From: Gloeophyllum trabeum ATCC 11539
Taxonomy: Eukaryota; Basidiomycota; Agaricomycetes; Gloeophyllales; Gloeophyllaceae
NCBI RefSeq assembly: GCF_000344685.1
Contig: NW_006920413.1
Coordinates: forward strand, 1,977,628-2,041,627
DNA: 64,000 nucleotides
Reading direction: 5' to 3'
A program made the position numbers and the translations under genes. Under the pieces are notes generated by a model. That model worked only from the letters and a program-made list of their open reading frames with translations, had not been told where the DNA came from and searched no databases. Positions 46,908-59,282 of the stretch are shown one piece after another. Every line of letters begins with the position of its first letter. Positions within the stretch are counted from its first letter, which is position 1.

Positions 46908-48356
46908 ATGGGCAGCCCGAATCTCGAAGTCCTTTCCAAAGAGCAGCTTGACAAGGTAAGAATCTATTGCTCTGTATTTGTACTCGACTGTGCTCATCTG
47001 AATTCAAGTTCTACGACGACGGGCAAGTCTTTCGAGCGGCGGATTAACAAATTCAGACCATGCTTAGTCTGATCTATCCGCGCACAGATATCTGCGCATA
47101 TCCGGTTTCCTCACCAGCGGCCAAACAGATGCTCTTCTGACCCGCGCAAAGCAGCTGCTTGACAACTTCAGCATCGAGGATCACCCCAAGGTATGCCCGA
47201 AACATTCCTGCACGGATAATCCTTATCTTTGGTACTCCTCCCGTGTTTCTAGACGAAATTCACGACCGGGGATGATAACCACGTTGGCGACGACTATTTC
47301 CTCACGTCTGGCGACAAGATTCGCTTCTTCTTGGAGGAAGACGCCCTCGACAGTAACGGTAAGCTGACCAGACCGAAGCAGAAAGCCGTAAACAAGATCG
47401 GACACGGTAGGCGCCCTTGTGAGCTTCTTGCATCTGCCGCAGCGCTGAAATATGTGCGTCCTACAGCCTTACATGAACTCGACCCCGTGTTTCGAAGTGT
47501 TACGCTCGAGAATCCCAAGATGAAGGCACTCGTTCGGGATCTCAAGTTCCACCGCAATCCTGTGGGTAAGCGTGCTGGTGGTTCTCACCTCCGTTCGACC
47601 TCATTGCGGTCATACCTGCAGCTTTACAGTCCATGGTGATATGCAAGCAGCAGGAGATCGGCGGAGAAGGTAAGGATCCTTCCCATATTCCACCTACATA
47701 CACTTAACGTGTCCCCGTGCTACCAAGTGCCTGAACACAATGACTCGTAAGCAATATGGCAACTTACCCTTTGCTTAATCTTATAAACTATTATGCGCAC
47801 AAAAGCACCTTCCTCGTGAGCACCCTTCACTCCAGTCAGCCCCTCACACATTAACCCCGTGCAGTACACCAACCCCCCTTCCGCTCTCGGTTTCTGGATC
47901 GCTCTGGAGAAATGCACGCCCGAAAACGGCGCCCTCTCCTTCCTCCCAGGCTCTCACCTAACCACGCCCATCTCGAAACGCTTCGTCCGCCTCCCCAACG
48001 GCGGAACCGGCTTCGAGCAGCTCCTCGATCCCTCGCAGGTGCCCAAACCCAAGGGTAAGTACGTCCTGGAAGCATGCAATCCAGGTACGTTTGGCTGTTG
48101 CTTCTCCTACGCTCCCGACGTCACTCATGGGTTTGCGTTCACAGGCGACTTGGTCCTGATACACGGTAACGTCTTGCACAAGTCGGAGCGTAACACAAGC
48201 CCGAACACCCGGTTCGCGTATACGTTCCACATGATCGAGTCGCCGCCGTATGCGGTGTACGATGAGAAGAACTGGCTGCAACCCACGCTCGAGATGCCCT
48301 TCTCGAGGATATTGGATGTTCCGAATCCTGCGACGATTGCACCGCCTGTTGCTTAG
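46908..48356 (+). CDS. Phytanoyl-CoA dioxygenase domain protein (PHYHD1-like)
   Basis: Ten exons (46908-46955, 47009-47022, 47088-47190, 47253-47406, 47467-47565, 47622-47669, 47728-47746, 47806-47815, 47865-48084, 48145-48356) give 308 residues, the usual size. It is a non-haem iron, 2-oxoglutarate dioxygenase. The metal-binding His and Asp are in VPEHNDSTFL, and the second His is in GDLVLIHGNVLHKS; an Arg for 2-oxoglutarate lies in SPNTRFAYTFHM. Other family text includes FYDDGYL, GFLTSGQTDALL, LGFWIALEKCTPENGAL. Two features are odd: intron 2 starts GCAAGT (a GC donor), and exon 8 is only 10 bases, encoding STFL next to the metal site. Confidence 0.92.
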
Positions 48357-48547
48357 TCTGCGTATGGGATGAAAGGCGTAGGTGTATCTCTAGCTCGGAT
48401 TTGTATTATATATGTAGGCAGTCGATGTATACTGCGCCCCTCCTGGGAATATGAGCCTGAGACGCTTCAACGTCGCCCTTCAGTTCGCCTCAGTGTAGAC
48501 ATATCATACACATGTACGTCTAGATCTTCTCTATACATCATAATTCC

Positions 48548-50676
48548 TCAGGGAGAGAATACCTCCGCTTTAGCTCTGCTGGCGATAACCTCCGGCGTCA
48601 GCTTCCCCAACTCATCAATCAGAGCAGGCAAGAATGTCCCGCTGCCCTTGACGTCCTCCCTGGCGGCAGCCAACTCCGACGCAACCGTGAGCGCCAGGAC
48701 GCTGCGGATATAAGCGGAGTTGAGCCATCATAGTCAGGTTCGAAAGCAGTTTCAGTCATATACGCACCCTCCGACGGCAGCGACCAGCATGTCCCCACTT
48801 ACCAGCTTGCCCTCCTCGTCGGCGCCCTTCCCTTCGCTTTCTAACGTCCGCAGCCTCTCGGCAGCGGCAAAAGTAGCGACCGCAGTTCCGAGCATGCATC
48901 CTGACCCAGTAATCTGACCCAGGAGAGGATGGCCATTGTGCAGCGCTACCACATCCTCACCGTTCGTGATGTAATCCACCACCCCGGACAGAACGACGAC
49001 GCAGCCTGCGTGAGAAATTATCAAGCGTAATTACAGGCGTTAGAAAAGGTCACGGTGGAAGGGTGCTCACGCTCTTTCCTGGCAAGCTGCCTGATCACCG
49101 CGGCAGGGTCCTTGAAGCTCCCTCCGGAATCTACGCCTTTAGCCTGTACCTCCACGGAGTCCGCGAGGGCACCAATCTCGGCAGCGTTCCCTTTGATAAT
49201 CGAAGCTTGCCAGGTGTTCAGCAGTTCTATTACCCAATACGGCCACATTAGCACTGAAATGGCCCATAAAGGGGAGGCAAAGCATACCGCTCGCAGTTGA
49301 CCGCCGATAAGCGGTGGCGCCAACCCCTACAGGGTCGAACACTACGGGCTTCTTGTTCAGGTTGGCAAATTTACCGGCTTGCAGCATGCCCTCTTTGTCC
49401 GTGATGGTCCCGAAATTGATCAGGAGAGCGCCGGTGGCCTAATCTCGTCACAAGTCTGACCACAAATATGGCCCACTGAGGGTGACGCACTTTCTGTAGG
49501 TCCTCCATCTCGTAAGGAGAGGTTGCCATGATAGGAGAAGCTCCTAACGCAAGCGTCGCATTCGCCGATTGGTTAGTCACGACGGTGTTAGTGATCTGAA
49601 GAGCCGGTTAGCAGGCGCCGCCAGAGGAGGGAGCGACCGTACTTGGTGGATCAGAGGAGAATGTTTCCGGACGACGTCTAGCAGAGCTGCAGCGTCGTGC
49701 AGTAGCGAGTCGCTCAATTGCCTAGAAAACGGTCTGGCTAAGGCAGGCGCCGAAGATGCGAGCTTGAACGCCTTCACGAGGCTGGCGAGGGTGCGCGCCG
49801 ACTCTCTAGGCGTCTTGGAAGCCACGATGTCGGATACGACCGCGACTCCGTCGACGGTGCGCCCGCTAGTCGAAACAGACACATGGAGCGTCCTCAAGAC
49901 ATTAGAAGTTTTGATGCCCCCGATGACCACAGATTTGACGTTGGTGCCGTCCAGCTTCTCCAGCCTCAGCCCGACCTTTCGGGGACCGATGATCTTCCCG
50001 GAGACGTCTTTCGTCTGTGTTCCATACACCGCTCCGAGGCCTACGTAGTCGGCGCCGTCTTGCACCGCTTTCTCAACCTGCTCTGGGGTATTGCACGAGA
50101 CACCGATGATCGTATCCGGCGGGAGGAGTGAGCGGGCTACGGCCACGGGCATGTCGGTCTGGCCGAGGTGGACGCCCGTCGCGCGGATTGCAAGGGCAAT
50201 GTCGATGCGATCGTTGACGATAAGAGGAATGTTGTGTTGATCACATAGTTCTTTGCTTTCGCGAGCTATTTGGAGGAACTAGACTCGTCTCGCATTTAGC
50301 TTCAGGTATCGATACTGCAAGCAAAAGGCGAACTTCTCCCGTGTCTGCTTTCTTTTCCCGTACTTGGACGACAGTAACTCCGCCCTCAATGGCCTGCACG
50401 AGCATTAGTGAGATATTATCTCGTTGACAAAAGGTAGGACTACCTGCTTCAGTGACTCTATGTAGGTCTATCCAGAGGTGAAATATCAGAGTGAAGTCCC
50501 GGCTTCCACATGGAAATGAAGACGTACTATGCCTTCCGGGAGCAGTTCTCTTCCGGTGACCAGGTAAAGGGAGTAGTCAATTCCAGGCTTCGAGCGCTTG
50601 CCCGCTCCATTCTGTCTGATTCTGTGTAAGAAAATGTTTGATCTGGGGTGGATGCGCGACCGTACCCGCAAGCCAT
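48548..50676 (-). CDS. THI6: Bifunctional thiamine-phosphate synthase / hydroxyethylthiazole kinase
   Basis: Ten exons (50666-50676, 50528-50615, 50444-50467, 50334-50393, 49643-50278, 49491-49595, 49288-49438, 49071-49226, 48768-49005, 48548-48701) give 540 residues, the size of yeast Thi6. Residues of about 1-235 are the TMP synthase barrel: [81 protein letters not shown]. Residues of about 260-540 are the thiazole kinase: [76 protein letters not shown] with the catalytic Cys. It joins the pyrimidine and thiazole halves of thiamine and recycles thiazole. The first exon of 11 bases is the least certain. I looked for a TPP riboswitch in the leader and found none. Confidence 0.94.
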
Positions 50677-51245
50677 TTTGAAGCTGGCGGCGTGGATCTT
50701 CGATGACCTGAAGGCTTCGGTCAAGATGAAGCGGTAGATCTCAGATCTTGCCTGGCGATCCCATTGGTTCTCAGACTCAGGCTGTGGCTGTGTTCTGTGG
50801 TTCGTCTCAGCCACAGGCTTCATCGATATTCACGCAAATGGGGCTTTGTACTGTAATTGCTTTGCACATCGTTCGGTCATCTGTACAAGCATATTCTAAT
50901 ACTCCCCATTGTGCTGGATGTCCCAAACATTAGCGTCTCGGATATGTTGACAACCCCTTCCGGGCATTCCTTAGTACATGGACTTTGGCGGAAGCCTCTG
51001 GACTAGGCGATCTTGCCGTCGTTATTGAGCCAAGTTCTTCGGGATTACGGCTTCTCCCGGCATGAGAAGACTGACACTGAAGACCTGGCAGGTCCTACCA
51101 AGCGAATCCCGGTTTTCTAGCATACACAACCACATGCACGATGACATGGACGCAGGCGCTGGTGTCTTCAAGTGCTCTCTTCCTACAAATAAAGAGCGGA
51201 AGATGACAAAGCTCTGAATTGGATTTCCTGGTTCTTCCACCTCCA
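50677..51245. other. Intergenic region upstream of THI6 and the Gal80-type pseudogene
   Basis: No gene is evident. Near 50786-50820 two copies of text around CTGTGGC(T) and its complement form a weak inverted repeat in the THI6 leader side. Nothing else is supportable. Confidence 0.35.
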
Positions 51246-52520
51246 ATGACTTCTCAAGCGATCAGAGTTGGCTTCGTTGGTCTATCTGCCACAGGCTGGG
51301 GGGGCGACTGCCCTAGCACCCTCCTTAGTGCATACTCATTTAAAGGACAAGTTCTCTCCGAGATTATCTATGACCAAAGAACCGTCCGCGGACGATGCCG
51401 CGACGAGATACATGCAATTGGCTGACTACCCGTCGGTAAAGCCCTTCTTCGGCGACACCAGCGAGATCGCCCACGACCCCGAGATTGACATGGTGGTGGT
51501 AGCCGTCAATGCTCCTTACATGAAGAAGGCGCTGATGCCTGAGACTGACGCGAAGAAGGACTTCTTCATCGAGTGGCCTAACGGCATCAGCCTCGATGAA
51601 GCCGAAATCGCCGACGCAGCGCGGGTTAAGGCGTAGGGGGAATGTTCAGTGTGCAAGGAAGATGCAGTCCTGTCGTCAACGGCCTCTGTCCATCTCATCT
51701 GAGGGGCTAACGGATTGTACAGATGAAAGAACTACTGGACTCCGGAAGATCAGGTCCTGCACCATAGTGCGTTCCTGCATCGTGCCAGCTGTTCGTTTCA
51801 TAGCATACCATCACCACCCACAGACCGCCCTCTCCCCGAAGGAGCTTGCATACTGGGGACCTGTAACTAAGAAGAGTGCTCGAGCTACAGACGCATACAG
51901 CGGTATGCACCAACGGCGCACATTGATTTCCCAAACTCATTATTCGCGAACAAACAATGTCAGGTATCACCCTATTGACGGCAGCCCTAGGCCACCACTT
52001 CGACGTCCTCACGCGCCTCCTCAATGACTTCCCCTCGCTCTCCGCCCACAATCGTGTACCCCGCAGTCATTGTCGTCGACGACGACACCCCGCACCCGAC
52101 CGGCGAGCGCAGCCGACCACATCGCGCTCACTGGCTACTCAAGTCAGGCGTCCTGGCCAGCATAACATGGCGCGCGGGCCTCCCATCCACCCCCGGGGGA
52201 AACGCACTTAGCGTGGGTCATTGAAGGGGAGGAAGGTACACTACGGTTGAAGGGTGACAGCTTCCCTCAGGCGTTCGTACATGTTGCCACGCCCACCCTC
52301 TGCTTCAATGGGCAGTCGCGGTAGAAGGCTTTCAAAGTCCTGGTGGTGACCTCATCGGAAACTTGGTAGCCGCCTGGGGTGAATTTGCCAAAGGTAGCCA
52401 AGCGGTGCATGCAACGATTGAGGATGGTCTCAGGATCCATAAACTGCTGGCTGACATTGCTACAAATGCAAAGGAAGATCGCGGAGTAGACCTATCAGGA
52501 GTGATCTTCTGGCCAGGGCA
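51246..52520 (+). pseudogene. Broken Gfo/Idh/MocA-type NAD-binding oxidoreductase (Gal80-like)
   Basis: Homology to the fungal Gal80-like dehydrogenase family runs the length of this stretch but in changing frames. It starts MTSQAIRVGFVGLSATGWG, the normal beginning with a Rossmann GxxG region. A run of seven G at 51298-51304 shifts the frame. The next frame reads VKPFFGDTSEIAHDPEID, MVVVAVNAPYMKKALMP, KKDFFIEWPNG up to a stop at 51636, after which VQGRCSPVVNG appears in another frame. Later pieces include KELLDSG, GHHFDVLTRLLNDF, SGVLASITWRAGLPSTP, IEGEEGT and EDGLRIHKLLADIA near 52465. Several stops and shifts show a decayed gene; one G-run shift could be an assembly error, but the others could not. 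Confidence 0.78.
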
Positions 52521-52942
52521 TTGACTTGCCATTGAGTGTTGCAGCACTCCGGTTACCCGGATATACTGCACGCCAGGCCTAAGTGTATGAATAGTTGGTT
52601 CCAATTGATTGCATCTCCGCAGCGTGTAATTTCGAGTAGGGTATGGTTATCTACGGAAACAAGCGGGCCAGGACTAATTTAACTAGAGGAATCAATAAAA
52701 ACTGGAGACATGAAATTAGTAGATGTCATGACAAATGCAATAGTGAGGTGTCGCAGGGTTCCAATTGGTGAGGGTTCTGGGTGACAAGAGCCAAATCGTG
52801 AGTGATGATGAAAGATGCACATGCTAACAGACCGTCCACAGATCAAGAAAAGAAAGTAACGACGAATGATAGGATAGTGGAACAACAACACCGACTGAGA
52901 CCCACGACCCCAGAATGAATCGGATACCACCAAGAACTGGGC
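52521..52942. other. Intergenic, no gene seen
   Basis: The stretch is AT-rich and separates the pseudogene from the convergent RhoGAP gene. No repeat or coding region is supportable. Confidence 0.4.
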
Positions 52943-55900
52943 TCATCGGGAAGCCCCAGCTGCGGTACCCTCCCGATCACTCAAACCAGATTGGGCAGCT
53001 TTCAGCACGCTCCCTGCCCAATCTTCCTCAGGCTCATCATTGCTATCATGCACGCCAACGTGTAGCTTGTCGTAGGACGAGGGCGTCAGCGACACCTGTG
53101 ATTGTGAAGCAGAGCCAGACTTGCCCAGTGCTGAGGGAGCTTGAACGGACGGCGCAGGGCTACTCGAACCTGAACAGTACATGTCGGCGATTGGAGTCTC
53201 ATGAGATCGAGATGATTCATAGGTTGAGGAGGATATTGAAGACATAGTGCGTTCTTGCAGAGGGAAAATGCTTTGCGTAATAGTGCCTGTTGATTCCGAG
53301 GACTCCCCTGGCGAAGCCAGATCGCTTGCCTGGTCGAGACTAGAAGCTTTGGCCCCTCCCGCTACTGGAATATTCAGATCGATGGGCGAAGACTCGATGG
53401 ACAAGTCAAGCTTTGGTGGGAGGCTGAAGGTGCTTGCTTGGGGAGCAGTGACAGCAGTAATCGGCGTCGAGACGGAAGACGTCGATGTCGCCGCTGTGTG
53501 TAAGTAAGGTGATATGGCTTGCACACCGGATCGCCGCAAGGGCGACGACACAGGTGAGGGACTGGAACCAGACTTGCGCTTCGTGAAGAGAAGGTGTAAA
53601 GACGGCTTCTTCACGCGCGTCATACGGGGTGAAGGCGATGTTCCAGTCGGCGACCTGGAATGCTCGTCGTACTCGAGCATCTGGTTTACCATCGATACAG
53701 CCAACGGTCGCGAGCGCTCTGCTATAGGGTCCCGCTTCGTCATCTCCGCCTCCGAAGGGAAGGGTACGGGGTTACTAGTCTCCGTTGGGGGCAGCGGAAG
53801 GTTAGAATTATCCGCAATCTTGGGCGAAGAGAAGGCTTCGAAGGACGGTAACGGCTTCTCCGGAGCGGCACCAGGGACTTGCGGAAGGGAGGGATCATCA
53901 GACATGGTGGACGGGGTTGCCAAAGAATCGGCAGATGACGTGAGCGCCCGCGGAGAATAAGGATTGTACATACGTTCACTCGCGTCGCTGGAGGGCACAT
54001 CGGAAGCTGAGACGTACGACGCAGCGTCATCTTTGTACGACGATGAATCGGAAGGCGAGACACCCGGTGCATATATCGAGTCACCTCGGGATGGTGCAGG
54101 ACTGCTCGCTGCCAGAGGCGACGGGGTCCGTACCACACTAGACTGACCTGGAGACGCGGGTGACGGACGCATGATCTTCCGCTCCACAACTGTGGGGAAT
54201 TGAACAACCTCGTCGTCGTCGCTCTCCGACTCGCCCTCATCATCTTCACCCGGGAGGGAGTCCCTGTCAGACGGCATTTCTTGGGCAGCGGAACTTTCAC
54301 CATCCTGTCCGTCCTCTCCATCACTATCTGCTGCATCGTCGTCTTCGGAGCGAATGTCAATGACGGGACTCGGGTCCGCTTTGATGTCAATGATATAGGG
54401 ATCATCAGCACTTTTCAACGGACCGTCCCATATGCCCTCGGCTTCGCACAGGACACGCAACAACGACGGGCTCATGCTGAGGCTTGGACAGAATACAAGC
54501 AGTAGATTGCTCAGCGGCATCTTCGTATCTTTATGTCTCTTCGCGGTCTCCTTGATCAGTTCGGTAACCGTCCTAAGGAGATCGCGATTCTCCGGCGGCA
54601 GTCGTGATATCAAAGATGAAAGCGCATTCAACAAGGGCTGCGATGGTGGTCGGATACCTGAGAAATTGGGCATAGCTAACGTCGAGAGCGAAGGTGGCTT
54701 CCGCAGACCGGGGTGGCCGCTTCTAGGACCAGCAGGTAGAGTCGGTCCTCTCGAAGCTCGTTGCATCCGGGGCTCCGATGGCTCCTCAGCACTCCTGGCG
54801 TTATTCTCAGCCATCATGGCAGCATCGAAGTACGGCGTCAAGGCATGTGTCAGGATGGGTTCAGGGACTAGAGGTCGGATGTCGTCAGAGTATATAACAA
54901 AATGATATTATGGTGTGCTTACGCTCGCGAAGATACGCCTTGAAGATAGACGCTACTGCATGCGGGTCGAGATCACCGGGCGAACAATCAGAGATGTCGT
55001 AGTCAGCTCCTGAAGGCATTGTCAGTATGGGATTTGAGAAGCGCAATGTTTGACGTACCTGTGTCGAATTCCGCTCTCAGCTTGTTTATATGAGACGACC
55101 GCCCGCTGATACTGTAATGGCAAGGTTTAATTAACTGACGGTAAGCTGAGTAAGAGTTGGGGCTGCATACCGGAAAAGTCCCTCTTCCTCAATACCCCAC
55201 CGTAGTAGGTGCTGAGCACACCGCACCACGAGAGCGGGCAACATCCGATCCTCCAGAGCCTTCGCGCCTACAAGCTCCATGTCCAATCCACGACTCCTCT
55301 GCCGACGGTGACCGCCGTTATGCACACTCTCATCATCGTCTCGACGGAACCGAGCGGGGTTGATGGCTGTCTCCTGCACGCAGCTCTTCAAATCCCTGCC
55401 AAAGACCAAGCCAGTCGCAGCAGCAGACGAGCTGTTCAGCAAACGCAGGGGTCCCCGCATCCGCTTGCCCAAGGAAGGGCCAACAGACGCGGCAGGGAAT
55501 TGTTCCCCTTCCGATAAGGACGAACCCGTAGCAGAGGAGCTGATGCTCCAGGTCGCCGAAGGAGCATTGGGTGTCCGACGCTGCTTGTGCTTGCTTGGGA
55601 ACGATCCACTTGCGTTAGACTGGCTGGATGTCGACTGGTTCGAATGAACCCGGCCCAAAGGATGGCCGCCGGAAAAGGACGACGGCGCGATGCTCGAGGA
55701 GGATGACGAATGTCCCGAGCTCGAACTAGACGTCAAACCACCCCAAGCCCGGCCCATCTTCTCGACTGCCCGTTTGCCGAAACCGAAGGCGGCGGGAGCG
55801 AACCCACTAGTCACGCTGATCGCCGTCTGCCTCAGCGACTGTCCCTCGGACGGCACACGTTGCCTGTCCGAATACTGATCACGAGGAGGCGCAAGATGAT

Positions 55901-57380
55901 GGCCCGATGATGGTGACGAAGACGCATTCCAAGCAGCCAGCCGGCCTTGCATATTCCCGTTGGCAGGCGTGGGCGAACCACCACCGCGCATCGGAGAGAT
56001 GAAGCCCGTGGCTGCAGTCGTGTCGAGGCTCGAGTTGTCTTGGTAAGACCTGTGAGGTGCGAGCGGTCTAGGGTCGGAGAAGGACCGACTGGAGAAAGCT
56101 GGCGCCTCAATCTCGAACTCTGGCGTCCTCATTGGCTCGCCCGCAGCCTTCGATCGCAGCTGGAACGGGGACCCGAGGGTTAAGGAAACCGACCGACGAT
56201 TTCTCGTCTTTGATGATGGAGGTGGGGTGGAGGTCTGGCGCAAGGGAGGCTCCGCAGCAGCAACGGCAGGCTCTGAATCATCTGGAATATCCTCCTCCGG
56301 AGTAGCGTAGTCGGCATCAGTGATAATAGAGCTGAGTCGCTTGTTGACCGCAACGACTGTGCTCGTCGATTGCAAGGACTCTGCGATTGATAAGGGCCGG
56401 GGAGAGCGGCTGCCAGCTCCAGGGCGAATTGTGGAGTGACTTGCCATCGTGGAATCACTCTTCCGCCAGATCTCTTTCTCGCTGTCCTTCTCGGGATCTC
56501 TCCTCTCTCTCGGGCGGCGCTCTTCCACGGGTTCGCCTTCGGATGCTCTTAGGAAATCAAGAGCAGGCGCTATGCTCGGACTGGTCGCCATGACCGAGCC
56601 CCTGTTCTCTTGTTTGGAGCGAGCAGTATTAACAGGCAGAGAAAGGGTGGGCTTGGCGGCAGGTGCGGGTGCGGGCGGGTTTGTCGGCTGAACAGGCGGT
56701 GGGCTGCGAGGAGTAGTCATGCCTGGGGGCTTGGGTGGAGGCGGTGGTGGCAAAGCAGAGGACCTGTTTGAAAGAACGCCCCTTCTGTTACTGAATACCT
56801 GTAGAGTCGACGTTGCCAACTGCAAAGTCATCTGCTTGGCGCCGTTGGGGAGGCGGAGTGGCTGTGTCCGGTATTGGAGTCGGCTGTCGTTGGAAGAAGA
56901 TGAGGTGATTTGGGGAGGACTGAGGTCGGCGGCACGCTCCTTGCCCGTCGCGCTGGGCCTTTGGCCATCGCTCGATGCGGTGGATGCCTCATCTGACTTT
57001 TTGCGGCGGCCTGCGAAAGCCCGCTTCAGCCTCTGCCCAGCAGACGGCGGCGCGCCCGGTGATCCACTCCTCTGGGTTGGCCCGGGCGACGGCGACTGCT
57101 GGCCCTTGCTGAAGGCTTGACCCATAGCGGCCAGGGACGAGGAGCGTGGCTGGGGGGAGAATACGGAGGGGGCAGTGAAGAAGCGCTTCTTGGAGGGAGT
57201 GGGAGGGGACGCGGAGATATCAGGGGACGCGATATCGGACTGGCTAGAGTCCGAAGGCGGAGCGCCATGCATGAGCATCGAGGACGCTGCGGATGACGAA
57301 AACGAGGAGGACAGCGAGGAAGAAGAGAGGGACGAAGGCACGTCGCCGCTCGTGGTGGCCTGGTGCTGGCCCGGAGCCAT
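52943..57380 (-). CDS. Large RhoGAP-domain protein
   Basis: Four exons (55171-57380, 55059-55111, 54923-55009, 52943-54867) give 1,424 residues. The RhoGAP domain lies at about 690-880, split by all three introns: VVRCAQHLLRWGIEEEGLFR, then ISGRSSHINKLRAEFD, DPHAVASIFKAYLRELPEPIL, then after a Pro/Ser insertion PLLNALSSLISRLPPENRDLL and MPLSNLLLVFCPSLSMSP. The catalytic arginine finger is the Arg of GLFR at the end of exon 1 (residue 737). The domain speeds GTP hydrolysis by Rho/Rac/Cdc42 GTPases. The first 680 and last 540 residues are Ser/Pro-rich, disordered and probably phosphorylated. An insertion of about 60 residues (MTPYFDAAMMAEN to about FSGIRPP) interrupts the GAP fold. The family is common in basidiomycetes, but the exact orthologue is not clear. 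Confidence 0.88.
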
Positions 57381-57938
57381 GCTGATGGGCGCGTAATCAG
57401 ATCGAACCCAGCTCGAACGTGATATGCAACGTTATATACGGCGCAGAAAGCACTGTCGACAGGAGAGAATCCGCGAGCAGGGCAATGCTGAAGCTAGATG
57501 AGAGCGCCAGCGCAGCAATGTGGACACAGCGAGGCGGTCAGCAAGGGAAATGATGGGAACCACGCAGCGACCCACCAAGCACCAAGAAATACTTTTATGA
57601 CTGTACACGCATCAAGGCCGAGCGATGTTTCGCGGACGCTGCGGACGACGACGAAGGGGGAGCTGTGGGTGTGGCCAGGATAAGGAGTGCAACGCTCGGC
57701 TAGATGGCTTCATTATTCCCTAACGGAGGCCACCCGAACGCCGGCCGGAGGCTTCTCACTTGAGACGGTCGCATGTGCCTCGAATCAGAATACCCCACTG
57801 CATCAGATGGCCTTGAGATTCGGTATCCGACATGATCTATGTACTATGCTGTTCCGTGCTAATGTATAACTCTGGTCCGGTTTGAATGTCCATCTATAAC
57901 ACAAGAATCGTGTCCACCCTTCGTTCTGGCCAGCACGC
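57381..57938. other. Intergenic region upstream of the RhoGAP gene
   Basis: This holds the presumed promoter of the RhoGAP gene (minus strand) and the 3' flank of the carrier gene. Only short frames occur, and I see no RNA gene. Confidence 0.4.
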
Positions 57939-59282
57939 CTATGCTGCACCGAGAAACTCCTTCACGAGCTCATACGTGAAAAATGACGTTGCGATGCTCG
58001 GTGCGACCTTGACTGATCCCAGCAGGCCTGTCAGATGCTGCCATGAGAATATCATGATTGACTTACGCAGATTAGGCCAGAGCCCTCTGTACAGCCCCTT
58101 CAGGCCCTCGGTCCGGGCGATGGTAATAAACGCGTCGACAGCCCCATTATATTTGGTCGCGGACGGCATCCCCGTGACCTGCATCTTCCTTCGAACGACA
58201 TCGAAAGGGTACGTCAGGGTCTGCGATATCGAGCCTGGGTTCTATCGTTCGACGGTTGCACTTTGGAATCACGACTTGACGAGTGCTCACCTGCCAATGC
58301 GCCACACGTCAGCTTGCGCACTACACTTGTCTTGCCGGGAGGCGTGATGATTCCCCGCAAGGCCTCGTAAGAGGCAAAATTGATCCCCACGTACGGTGCA
58401 ACCCCGACAGCCGTCGTGACCATGCCACGGTAGAGTGCGCGGATTCCACCTTCTTCCCGTACAATCTGCAGCGTCATGGTCCACATACTCAGTTTCGGCG
58501 GTGAGGATATCGACGACGTGTGATAACCCGACGTCAGAGAGGGCGTCGCGGCCGCGCTCGAAACTTGTGGAGCTTGAGAGGACAGGTTTACGGACGCGGT
58601 CACGATGGCCAGGCGGGAACGAACGAGGTCCAAGGGGTATGTCGCACCTGTAGCACATCAGAGTAAAGGGAGACATGAACCGGATGCGGTCAATTAGACA
58701 GTCTCGTCACGTACAGACAGAAGTAATGCCGGCCAGAGCTCCAGCCGTCAGACGCTTCGGAGTATCCAGCGTCGCAGTACCGTTCCGCGTAAAAAACTGG
58801 GGACATGTGAAAAGTTATACTAGAAGATCCAGTAAGCGGCGCACCTTCTTTATCTGTTCATACGTCGTGAATTGCACGGCACTGTAAGGGACGATCCTCA
58901 AGCAGTTGATCCCGTTACCCCTCATGAAGCCTCTGAAGCCCTCCTCTTTCCACATCCGTACCAGACTCCTCCATACCCCCTTGTACTGCTTGTCACTATT
59001 CTGCGCCTGAACTTGTCTGCACGATGTCGAGAAATGGACCGATGATGTCAATTTTCGACGGCGATCATGGATAACGAACAGTGAGGCTCACTGGATGATC
59101 TTCAATCTTTCCAAAGGACTGACAACAGTCCGCGACGCAGCACCAGCACACCCTCCCGCAATAAAGTACGAAGACACTTGCGGGCTCAGCCATTGCATCT
59201 TCTCTTTCTTTGGCTGAGCATCGAGAGTTCCTTGGGACGAGGAGCCTTCCTGAGACGGCCGTTCACTTGCTGCCGTGGTCAT
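57939..59282 (-). CDS. Mitochondrial carrier (SLC25 family)
   Basis: Six exons (59092-59282, 58845-59016, 58715-58796, 58291-58647, 58067-58234, 57939-58012) give 347 residues. The three carrier repeats each show the Px[DE]xx[RK] signature: VSPLERLKII, TYPLDLVRSR and TYPFDVVRRK. Each is followed by a matrix loop (GFRGFMRGNGINCLRI, GIRALYRGMVTTAVGV, GLKGLYRGLWPNLLK). The sequence VPYSAVQFTTYEQIKK and GRGN-type text resemble yeast YPR011C and SLC25A42/Leu5 carriers, which move APS/PAPS, CoA or adenine nucleotides. The substrate cannot be fixed by eye. The second repeat has a Ser/Thr-rich insertion of about 35 residues. The start at 59282 (MTTAASERPS) is preferred to an in-frame ATG at 59318. 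Confidence 0.9.

Noticed and set aside
50400..50950. A TPP riboswitch in the THI6 leader or first introns
   Set aside because: I looked for the CTGAGA and ACCTGATCTGGAT-type conserved cores in the right order and found none.
53740..54411. A 223-codon frame in another phase of the RhoGAP exon
   Set aside because: It lies wholly inside an exon with a recognised frame.
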